Assembly: GCA_030386875.1 (NCBI GenBank)
Contig: CM059563.1
Coordinates: 12,728,001 to 12,792,000, forward strand
Source: Morinoia aosen
Taxonomy: Eukaryota; Arthropoda; Malacostraca; Amphipoda; Talitridae
Direction: 5' to 3'
DNA: 64,000 bases
Shown: positions 22,301 to 34,300 of the stretch, one piece after another
How positions within the stretch are numbered: position 1 is the first letter of the stretch
Layout of the letters: each line of letters starts with the position of its first letter
The notes under the pieces: generated by a model
Told to the model about the DNA's origin: nothing
What the model saw: only the letters and a program-made list of their open reading frames with translations
Database searches by the model: none
Made by a program: the position numbers and the translations under genes

Positions 22301-25300
22301 GAACGAATCGAGTGGCCTATTCTAGGGTTCCTACCCAAGCCCTGTGGCTGGGGTAGGATGCATTCACCTTCACTTACGTAACAGTAATATAGATAAATTA
22401 ACAGTTAACATTTACAATCATCAATCTTTACAGAATATCTTCCTGTACGTTTGATGTGACAACTCGAGAAAGTGACCGTTTCACTGATGTGTGGCTCTTC
22501 AATCACACTATTTTTTTTGCTTTTACAGTAATATTAGTGTGGTTGCAATTTCATTTCTTTATGTCAAATGTACTAAGAAGTTTAGCTTATTCTGTTTTCA
22601 AGTGTTTCTTCAGCATTCAATACGTTGGGACTTCTGCCTTAACATCTTGCTTGCAATACAACTCACCAATGGATTATTTGAAAAATTTCAACAACCTTTT
22701 AAAATTAATGGTATTTGTATTTAATGGACCAAGTTAATGTTCGGTATTATAAAATTGCTAACAACATTTGACTTTAAATTTGAGTTGAAAATTGAACTTC
22801 AGTTTAACCCATCGCACTCAACATGTTAACTGTTGGGTGACTTGTGTGCAGCCTACAGCGCAACAGCAAACGAAGCTCGGCAGAGGTGAGCGCGGTGGGC
22901 ACGTGGACTGAGGCAGAAGAGGGAGGCTGTGCAAACTGTGTCCAGGTGCGTGGGGTGACATTCTTAGTTTTCTTTTGCGGAGCCTCACTCCTGAACCTCA
23001 TACATCACCTGTGGTTTAATTTTTTCCGCAACATTGGTTACTGGACTCGTTGCGTCAGCCCCTCTGTATTTCTCCTCTTGGTGTGAAAAAACATTATTAC
23101 CTAATCATCTTGTTCCATTTATGAGATCTTAGTGCGAATGTAAGATGGGAAGTTACCTCACAATATAATTATACTGCCAAATAGCGAGAGCAGAAGTGGT
23201 TATCACGCTGTAGGACGAGATGTGAAAGTGAAGTGCACTCATGTTGAAGTAAGTGCACTTATATATGGGAACATACTGGAATATCACATGGCTAGTCCCT
23301 GAAGAAATTTGTCCACACTAGTTGAGGCGAGCGCTGGCATCTGTAGAGGAGCGGCTGGACGTCCGTAACGAGGAGCTCAAGGCTGCCAAGGAAGGCATCG
23401 AGCTACTGCAGCAGGACCTTGCACTGCTGTACCGACAACGTCAGACCAGGTGTGTGCAGGTCTGGTGCCTGGGATAGTACAGTGTTGCAGGTCTGGTGCC
23501 TGGGAGAGTACAGTGTGGCAGGTCTGGTGCCTGGGAGAGTACAGTGTGGCCCCTCAGGGGGATACAACTATTGTATCTATGGGAATTAGCGCTCCCAGGG
23601 GAAAAATGTGAGGGCCCGAGCTGAGAGTTAGGTAGGCCTTCTTTTTGTTGAAATAAAATGTTTTTTGTTATGTTAAGGACCACCTTTTTTCGGTTCACTA
23701 CTGTCCTGTTTTTCAGCCCCTCTGACTTTCTTCTTCAACTTTTATCTTATTTCATGAACTTCTTTCCCATCTTACTGCTTCTATGCCCTTTCTGCATAGA
23801 TTCCTCATTTTCTTATCTCCATACTGAATGGTGCCTTCCTCCTTCCTCTCTTCGATACGCTCTATTTTTCCAGCGGTTAGGGAGGCTTAAACTAACTTAT
23901 AATCTTATAATCTTAGTACAGTGTGGCAGGTCTGGTGCCTGGGAGAGTACAGTGTTGCTTGTCTGGTGCCTGGGAGAGTACAGTGTGGCAGGTCTGGTGC
24001 CTGGGAGAGTACAGTGTGGCAGGTCTGGTGCCTGGGAGAGTACAGTGTGGCAGGTCTGGTGCCTGGGAGAGTACAGTGTGGCAGGTCTGGTGCCTGGGAG
24101 AGTACAGTGTGGCAGGTCTGGTGCCTGGGAGAGTACAGTGTGGCAGGTCTGGTGCCTGGGAGAGTACAGTGTGGCAGGTCTGGTGCCTGGGAGAGTACAG
24201 TGTTGCAGGTCCGGTGTCTGGCAGGGATGCATGAGACTGCTGGCTCATTGGGGGTGTTATGAAATGTTACACTTGAGACATTATTTGTGTCCCGACTTGA
24301 ACAGTTTTATTATGTACAGTGTATCAACGACTTAATACTTTAGAATTTAGCATACATCCGTGGCCTCTCAGGTATGATGTTAGGCCAAATAGATCCCACT
24401 CCTGAAGTTGGCGTTAATCTTTGGCCACTAAATTTTTCCAAGTTCAGAAAAATATGCGAGAGATGAGAGAAATCCTGTGATTAGGGTAGAGGCACACCAC
24501 GGAAGTTCAGTACTCTTCTCTTGATACTACAAAAGCATTTGGTGATACTGTATCGCGTTGCTTGCTATATTCTCCATGTACGTGAAAGAGAGGAAGTTTT
24601 GTAAGGTTTGTGAACTACTAGAAGTAAAATATGTGTAGTTTGTATGTTGCAATAGTGAGAGATTCAGTCACAATAATGATGCTTGCGTGAACTATACTGA
24701 GGTTCCCTATTTGGTCGCTCATTGGGGCGACAAGAAGATGCAGTAGTAAAAGCTCTAAACAAGGCAAACTCTAGAATTCGCACTTGGAGAACGAAATCAG
24801 TAATGAAATAGTAAAACTTGTGATTAAAAATGCTATAAGTTATCACGATGAGCGCATTTGGCATGGGCTAACAGATGAGGACTTGCTATTACTCACCTTT
24901 TTTTTACAGTATTTAATTTTTGTTTTGTTTTTCTCATTCATTTTGCTAATACTGATGTGTTCTGTGGTTGTGGTTTATCTGCAGCTCCTTCTCAGGGGGA
25001 TGTAACTATTGTATCTATGGAAACTAGTGCTCCCTTATTTTTGTTGAAATAAAATATTTTTTTTGCTTTGTTAAGGACCATCTTTTTCAGTTCACTGCTG
25101 TCCTGTTTTTCAGCACCTACTACTTTCTTCAATTTTCATCTTGTTTCATGAACTTCTTTCCCAATTTACTTTTTCTATGCCCCTTCTGCATTCCCTTATC
25201 TCCACACTAAATGGTGTCTTCCTCCTTTCTCTCTTTGATACACTTTTTTTGTAGCGGTTAGGGAGGCTTAAGCTAACCTATAATCTAATCTTATCTGCAG

Positions 25301-28300
25301 CTCTCAGTTGGACGAAAGAAACTGCAGTGACGAACATCTTCTTGAAATTCTGCGCGAAAAAGACCGAAGCTTGGTAGAGTTTGAGCAAAGCGACTGCGTT
25401 CAGAAGAACGAGATCGCCGAGCTGAAGCAAAAGACTCAACGACTCAACGAGCAAGTGGACCTGTTCACCACTCTTGTCAAGGTGAGGCCATGCTTTTCTG
25501 TCGCTTCTTAAGCTGTCCTAGGTCATGTGTGTTCAAAATTACGATCCGTGATGCAGCTGGTCAATGTTCCACTATAGGATCGTAGAATACAATAAGTAGT
25601 TGAAATATTGTATGACCTCTGCTGTTTACTATTCTCTAGTTGAAAATATTCTATGACCTCTGCTGTTTGCTATTCTCTTGCTGAGGAGTTGTTCTAGTGT
25701 TCATGTACATGAGTTCATTGAGGTCTGTCTTTATAGTTCATGTGCAAATGAAAACATAACTTACATGCTAGCATTGAAATTTCGTAGTTGTGTAGGTTAT
25801 ATTTATTAACATGCTGTATGTTGCTTGTTTTTTAAGGCATTTCAAGATTTTTTCTTTGTCAGGCAAAGGACAACGCTATCAGGAGCATCTCCGATGAACT
25901 GGAGGAATTGAAATCTCGTTGCTCCATCAGTTCTCCTCCTCTGACCAATAAAAGCCCTCATTCAGTGCAACTTTCTTCTGGCATCCATAACTTCTTGGTT
26001 TCTTCTCGGGAGGGTAAAAGTGGTGTTAGATTGGAAGGTCATCTCTGTAACACCGCCGTGTGTGCGAGAAATGGCCGGTGTTCTTTGAATAAAATTCTAA
26101 AAGAAGAAACTGCGACCTTAACGTCTTCTGACAACCAAGGTCTTAAGGAAAATTTCTTGCCGCAAAAGCACTTTGAAAATTTGGTCTTCAAGCAGAATTC
26201 TTTTGTGTCGTCCGATTCCGATTTGCCTTTCTTGTGCAAAGATCAGATGAAGATGAACGGCTCTCGCCGCAGAAAATCCACAGACTCTGCGAGTACCGAT
26301 TCTGAACCTTACTCGTCTTGCTTTGATTTGGTCGCCGATCTTTCCGAACTATCGTCTTCTAAATCAGAGTTGTCTAAAACTCGTCGTGTTACTAGTTATT
26401 CACTTGCATCTGATGACTCAACACCTTGTGCAGACTTGCACCCAACTTTGAAGGATTCTATTTCAGAGAGTGTCCATGAATCACAAGTAGATGGAGACCC
26501 TGGTGAGAGCCTATTAGACGCTTCCTGTACTAGCACTCTCACATACAGTAATGATGATGGATCGTCTAACACAAATGATGCTTCAGAGTTGGGGAAAAAT
26601 ACACATGAGGCACATCACGATAAGCCAACAAGTGTCAGACAGAATGATTTTCACTCTCGGTTCATTGAAAAGCCTTTGTTGAACCCTGAAGAAACTTCGC
26701 CTCATCGACCTGCTGCTTTAAACAAGACCCTCGCTGATCTGGCAGATCAACAAGTAGGGCTATTCGACCAGCTGTTGACTGACGATATAATGATGTCTTC
26801 TACTGGAACGGACAGTTTGTCGGTGGTGTTGGATCACTCTAGTGTCTCGGACTCAACAGATCAGGAAGTGAAATTGGAGAGGATGAGCAAGGAGAGAGAC
26901 CGCTATCAAGAGTCGTATCGCGCCTATAAAGCGCAGAATTCTTTCTTACACAAGCAAATTCTGGAGCTCAGCCAGGCGTCTGACTTGATGAAGGAGCGCG
27001 AAGAAAGACTCAAGCAGTAAGTATTCTAACCAATCTCTGTGCCATTATCAGATTCATATAACACCTAATGTGTTCCTAGCGTTCATGCTAATCATACATG
27101 AGTCTCCATGGTTTTGTTTCCAATAACTATTTTCTGGGAATATTTTTTGTCTAAAATAACACGTTCTGGCATTTCTTAAAAGGTAAGGCTGTGTCACGAG
27201 ACGTTAAGTTTAAGCTAACTCTTTGAACGTCCGTTTGGAGGAATTTAAATTCCCAGACAGTAAAAGAGGAAATGGAAAGTTCAGAGATGAAATACACACA
27301 GGATAAGGAAAGAAAGGACTGAGGAAAATAGAAACAGGGAGTATTCTAAGTTCATCTATCGATGCATCAGGATCAATACGGGATAATGACAACTATCAAT
27401 AGAGCATTTCACTGCTTTCATTTAAATTTGAGAATGAACACAATAGTTATTGGCATCAAAAATTATTACGACCCTGGGAAACATTTCACGTTGGCGGCTA
27501 ACGATTTATATAGTTAAAACCCAACAAAATGTACTTAATCAGTACTACGTCTCGTGCTTGACCATCCCCACGTGCCTCGTTCTTAGCTGTCACTGCGTAT
27601 CATCTCTGTACCACCTGACACACACACTGCCGTAATACATTCTTACTAAAACACTCCAGAGCCCACGTTCGCTTTTGAGATCCTGAGCCATCAACAAAGC
27701 CGTCATAGCTCCCATCCTAACTTCATTTAACGCAACGGCTAGCTAACAACCGAGGCTCTTGCCATTGACTTTGTTAAAGAGCCCTTACTACTGTTTCCAA
27801 ACATTAGAAATAGAGCAAGGGGGACGGACATGGCATCCAGGTTTTTGTGATTTTGGAAATTCAGCAAAGTAAAATTAATGTGCTTGCCTGCCGTACGACC
27901 AGTTGGGTTATTTGCAACTTTCGAGCTAGATAAACCATTCTGATACATCTCTCCTGGTTATTATCCTATCTGGTATTGTTCTCACAAATTTTAGCGGTTT
28001 GAATCACGAGACCAGCTCGGTTGAATGAACCAATTTTTTAACATAACTTTAAATTTTGCACGCTCTTGTTTGTTCGACACTCAAATGTTATAGGAAGTCT
28101 TCTGAAAAATATATTTTATACCAATAGCATGTGTTTCATTTAATTACTCATTAATAAATTCATTTTATCAATTTTCATCTGCATTCATTGTTTCATTTCT
28201 TTTCTGATGATTCTATCCGCCATATCTATCGACGATCTATGTCGGTGCTCGGTAGAAGCGTATGTTGTAGATCATTGTTATAAATTTTTTTACAGATTCG

Positions 28301-31300
28301 TCCAGTTTTCTTAGGAAAAGTTTCCAATTGCGGATGTTTATGTAATAAAAATTATACCTTATTAGCAAGCATAATTGATGTTGTGAGAACATTTCTTACC
28401 TAAGGTCATGATTACACCTGCTTAACCTATTTCATTACTCAGCTATCATTGGTATTTATTACCCTGATTACTTGAATGTCTTTATCACAGGGTGCTGAGA
28501 AATAACACGTATATACGTTTTTTTGGAAATTTATAATAGAGATCCTCAGGTGTTGGTGAACTCATTCTTTGATGAGCTTGCGGTTTTTGGGTGTGCTGAT
28601 GGTGTGCTTTCTTTCTCATCGTGGCCATGCTCATTATATCGCTTTACTAGTCTGAGACCGTCTTATTTGAAACGCCGAACAAACCTTCAATTTCACGTAG
28701 GGGTTTTCTTGCCAAAATAGCTCCAAAATGGCACCATGGTTATCTGACAGTCTTAAAACCCACAATAAATCGTTACCATCACTGTGAAAAAGTATACAGG
28801 AATTAAAAAGGGCCAAAAATTGCTAAAAACAAAAATAATATAGCCACCGTACAATACATTCATTATAGGCAATGTCATAAGTTTGAGATTTAATTTTCTG
28901 TTCTTCTTTATAGAATCTGACCGTGTAAACGTCTGTTAATCTTACAAAATTTAAGTTCTCTGTTCTCAAGTTAAGACCACAATGTGATACCTGATGACGG
29001 TATGAGGGCCCGAGCTGAGAGGTAGGCCTTCTTTTTAATAAAATAAAAGGTTTTTTGTTATGTTAAGAATCACTTTTTTTTGGTTCACTGTTCTGTTTTC
29101 AGCACCTACTACTTTCTTCTTCAACTTTCATATTGTTTCATAAACTTCTTTCTCAAGCTACTATATCTATGCTCCTTTTGCATTGATTCTGCATTCCCTT
29201 ATCTCCAGCCGGAGCTGAGAGTTGGGTAGGCTTTCTTTTTGTTGAAATGAAATGTTTTTGTTATGTTAAGGACCTTCTTTTTTTGGTTAACTGCTGTCCA
29301 GTTTTTCAGCACCTACTACTGAAAAAAACAAACACCTCCACTACAGCACCTCCTTCAACTTTGGTCTTGTTTCATAATCTTCTTTCACAACTTACTGTTT
29401 CTATGCCCTTTCTGCGTAAATTCCGCGTTTCCTTAACTCCATACTAAATGATGCCTTCCTCCTTCCTCTCTTTGGATCGTATTTGTTGCTGCGGGGATGG
29501 AGGCTAAAACTAACGACTAATCTAATCTAAGCCCCTTATCTCCATACTAAATGGTGCCTTCCTCTTTCCTTGAACGCTTTATTAGCGGTTAGGGAGGCTT
29601 AAACTAACATCTAATCAGCGTGATGACGGTGCAATGTGCAGCGAGTGCAGCGTGTGGGAGGCGCGGTTCGAGCGCGTGCGCAGCAAGTACCTGGTGCTGC
29701 TCAACGACCTGCACAGCCCGCCCTCCCAGCAGCACGACAAGGACACCCTCGCCCGCATGCTCTCTGATGCCCTCAGTCACACTCCGCACTTTGGGTTCGT
29801 TGCACGAACTCACATTTAGCTTTCTTTTATCATTGAGTCTTGCTTATGTGTGGTCCTCTCAAAAAATGTGTTGTTATGTTTGAAGTGGGGACTGCAAATA
29901 GAAGGCTCCATAGTAAGTGTAAACCAGTTTGAGTGTGTGCGTTGACTGTATGAACATAAACTGTATTTGAGTCCTGTAATTTCATATCGAGGATTAAGTT
30001 TCAAATAAAAACTAGTTTCATGTACTTCATGCCGTTTCTTAGAGTAGTTTTTTATGTTCCGTAAAAAAACAGGGAATTTGAATGAAGGCCGCAAGCATGG
30101 TGGTCAGATTGACTTTTTCTGACAAAGTCCTCAAGCTTTGGCTTTTTCTTATGAAGTTAGACCATAAAGACCACTCAGCGTCTAGCAACCCTGTAAGGTT
30201 TTCAGGTATTGATTAGGGTTAATGGTTAAATACAGAATGTTCGATTTACTGGGAAACAATTTAATTTGCAGAAAATGAATGCTTTGATTACACTGGTTCA
30301 AAATGACAAACACTGCGCTTCTACTCATTAGATTGAATATGCTTCACAATCTAGGTTGCGTGAACTTCATGCTCTTCATTGCTAAAATTCATCAGACTAT
30401 GAGCTGTAAATTACCCTCTCAATCTCATAGTAGTTGATTTATTAGTATTAGATTTACTTACATCATGATGAAAAGCGTTTAAATACATGTACAGAGTGCC
30501 ATCATCTCCTTTACCTTTTTCAACCTAAATTTTTTCTAGCTGCTTGACAGTATAAAATTGATTTTCCTTGGTCTTATCTTTTTTCCCTTGCAACCTTGTA
30601 CGTACGTGTTGCAATGTATATTTATATCAGCCTGAATTTCTTCACCTACCTCTCATGAGTCATGACGTCTCTTTCTCTAAGCCTGAATTCTTTTCAAAGG
30701 CCCTACACGTATTACAAAATATAAGGAGTATGTCTGCATTGTATGTCAGTAGCATTGTATGTTACTGACATACGATGCTATCAATAGCATCGTATGTTGA
30801 TAGCATTGTATGTTGATACTATCGTATGTAAGTAGCATTGCAGCTCATATCTGTGTGTTGCGTCAGTGCGGTGAGCAAGAACGGCCGCTACTATGACGAG
30901 TGCGGGTTTTGCATCACAGCAGCTGACGAAGACTCCCTGCAGCGCTGCGCAACCTTCCTCAGCAGGCAAGCGCAGACCAACGTGGGCGAGGAGCTGCACC
31001 AGGTTTGTGTGGCCGGAGTATGATCTTCATGTTGAACTGTTGGTGCAAATTCAACCTTTCGTACTTTGAAATGCAAGAGATCCATATTTGTTAATGCATG
31101 TATTGTCCACGAAAGGAATGTCAGTTGTTGAATGGCGATGATCATTTTTTCACCAATTTTGTCCTGAGAATGATGATTTTATTTTGCGAACGTTTGTTGC
31201 GCAGGTGAAGCGGACGACCACGGCGTGGGAAGCGGCGCTGGCGAGCGCGTCCGGAGCGCTGCCTTCCCTGCAGGTGCCGGTGCTCAAACACCTCATCAGG

Positions 31301-34300
31301 GAGCGAGGATTGCCACTCCACTTCAGGGTGAGTCAACACAGTCTCTGGTACTCAAATGAGTCCCCAAAATGCTGCTGGTCACACTAATTTGCATTTGTAG
31401 ATTGCCCTTACTACTGCCAATTTCGTTAATTCACACGGCTGACTACCATTTTAATAATTCATATTGTAGACTCTTACTACTAGTTTCATTATTCGATTTA
31501 CAGACTCCTTAGATGACTGATTCACATTGAGAGCTCCCCAGACAACAGCCAGTCTCACCAACCCACTCTAGTAGCATGAATGCTCGATTTGCCCTATGTA
31601 GGTGCTGATCAAGTTGGTAGAGAGGCGTAACCTCGGCGCGTGTCTTCGTTTTTAGCAAAAGCATCTTCCAAATTTGGTATGACTATCAGTTACCACGAAC
31701 TCCTCGAGTTTCAAAGCGGAAGTTGATGTCTCGTGTGCAGGATGCTATTTTTATCTATTGGTGAATCATTTAATTCGGTCCGATATGATATCAGTGTATG
31801 TGGTGTGCATGAATAGTGCCAAGTTTTTATTTTTAATTGATAGCTTTAGCTCAAGAATTTTATATTTTCTCCGTTTTATAAGTAGTCAGAACTTGACATT
31901 TTCTAACAAAAATGTTGTTGTCATCTACCAATATTGATTCAACAAAGAAATTTATATGTTTTCTGTCTAATACACAATAAGACGGAATAGTTTCATCATA
32001 TTTGAATATAGGAGCTAATTTTAGGCATTGTAATTTGTCACTAATTACGACGGCTTTGAATGGAATTAAGTTACTTCTCATTCTTCTCAGTTGTTATGTT
32101 ATGCCACGGAACTAGGTGTTAAGGCCTGTTGACACGAGGGGTGAGCGAGCGCTCCACCGGGAAAGAGAGGCTTAAACCACGCCCATTTTCTCTCGTTTCA
32201 GGCTCAATGGAGCAGTAGACAACAGTCTGTCTATGTTTGGTCTTCGTCGAGCGACTCAATGCTTCCCAGTGCAATTTCAGACGCTGAACGTGTAGGGTGT
32301 GCGTCTCTGCTCCCTGCCTACACGTTCTCTTGGAAAAGTGGCGTTTAGCTGCCAAAAAAGGACTTTTTTAAGCCAACGCTTCGCCCACATTTTCCTCATT
32401 CGTTTTTGTTTCTTCTTTATAGCCGCGAAAACTGATAGAGATTGAAAACGCCATTGCCTTCGTACGTTCTCTCTCTACCGCTGCTAGGAGCCGACTGAGG
32501 ATTTTACTTGGAGCAGTCTGCACCTCTGCCATGGTCCGTGTGGACACGCTGACTCGAACAAGCATTTTACTGAGCTCGTGGTGGAGCGCTCGCCCAGTCC
32601 TCGTGTCAACAGGCCTTTAGAAAAGATGTAGACCATTCTGATTATTATAATGGCTTATTGAGTAAAATTCAGCATTCATAGGTTGGATTTTGATCATATT
32701 GAACTCTTTATTTGGCTTATGACAAGTGAATTAAGCGCTAACTACAATATTAAAATTATTCTTGAAGTTTTTGTTTTACATACAATCACTGCACGGTCAC
32801 TGCGGCCCTCCGGTCATTAGCGCTCGCTTTTCTTGCGAAGGGTCGTCGGTTCGATACCTCACTTACCAGCCTTGTGTTTCCTGCTGTTGGAGTAAAGAGA
32901 AGAACTTGACCTCAAATCACTTCTCAACCCAGGTATATAAGATAGGTATCAGCTCGATTTAAGGCCACTGCTATTCTGTACTGTTTTTTTTTGCTGTAGA
33001 GAATTTTGAAGACCAGTGTATGAAATCTCAACTTAGTTGAAATAAAACCTCAGTGGTTGCCCAAGCTTTCCTCCTCTGAATCAGTAACATTTTTTGCGGG
33101 TGTCAGTTATTTGTTAATGTGTCTGTTGTGGGTTTAGATTTATAGTTATGTAGATCACATCTATAATTCTCTTCTTTTCTGTCTCTCTCGTGAGGGCGGC
33201 CGGCGCACCGTGCTACCAACTTCCTGCACGAGCTTCTTCGTCTTTTATACTTCAATACTGATCATTGTAGGTCTCATTTTCCAGGTTTGCGTGTGGTGGA
33301 TTGACATAAATTATAATTGTTTGACTCTCAGCAGTTCAACTGATTCTGCAGTTCCTGGATTCGGAGTGAAATAGCAAAGAAAAAATCTTCAGTGTACTAG
33401 TACATATTTGCCAATGAACTAAAATTTTAAAGTGAAACATCCTTGAAAGCACCTCTTGTGCTTCACAAGAATTGGAGCTTCAGGCGGAACCGTACACGGC
33501 ATCCATGCTGTGAGGCAAATGGACATATAAAGGGCGACTTGTACTGTCCACCAGGTCAGATAATCATGGTCTTGTTATACTTGCGTGCCACAGCCAAGAG
33601 TGTGGCGGCTGCTGGTGGAGAGCCACGTGGGGGCGCTGCGCCGTACCTTCCCCGAGACTTACTACGAGGACCTGCTCGCCCGCTGTATCATCAGGCCCTC
33701 TGACGACACCTCGTCTGAGTATGTCGATACCAAGACCAAGAAGCAGGTAAACTCTCATCCAATTTCTCTCTCATGTTCGTACGTATGAATCTTTCAAGTC
33801 TGTAAGTGGTGGAAAATACGTTCTTGTTTTTCCTGTTAGGATTATTTTGCGTTGCATATTTTCATTTTATTTTCATGGCAATTTAAAATTGAAAGTAGTG
33901 AACATGAGAGCATTTTAAAATAATACTTACACCAATACCTCACCTATCAGGAAAAATAAATAAATTATTCCCATTGCATTATCTTGACTTGATGGCATAG
34001 TTTGTTGCATCATTGACCTTATCAAGTAAGATAATAAAACAACATGTTTCAATTATATGTTTGGAACAATCAAGTCATTTTGGACCTTGCAATTTCTCTT
34101 GGTCCTCAATTTGAACATTCCCCTGCTTCAAACCCAGTAGTTACCGCTTTACCTCTTCTAGTAACACAGAGCTTCTTGGCCACTTCTTCAACTCTTTTTC
34201 CCAATTTGTTTGCAATAGGAAGCATAGCTGAAATTGTTTTCATTGGATTCAAACGTTGTGTAATCGCAATAGGAATCATAGCCAAGGGCATAATTAGAAT

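Noticed and set aside
23450-24220. Possible CRISPR-like array
   Set aside because: The 31-bp units are directly adjacent without unique spacers and lie in a eukaryotic intron. This is an ordinary minisatellite.
23658-24335. Long open frames on both strands over the 31-bp minisatellite
   Set aside because: They are open because the repeat unit contains no stops in several frames. They lie in an intron, include SINE sequence, and show no domain.
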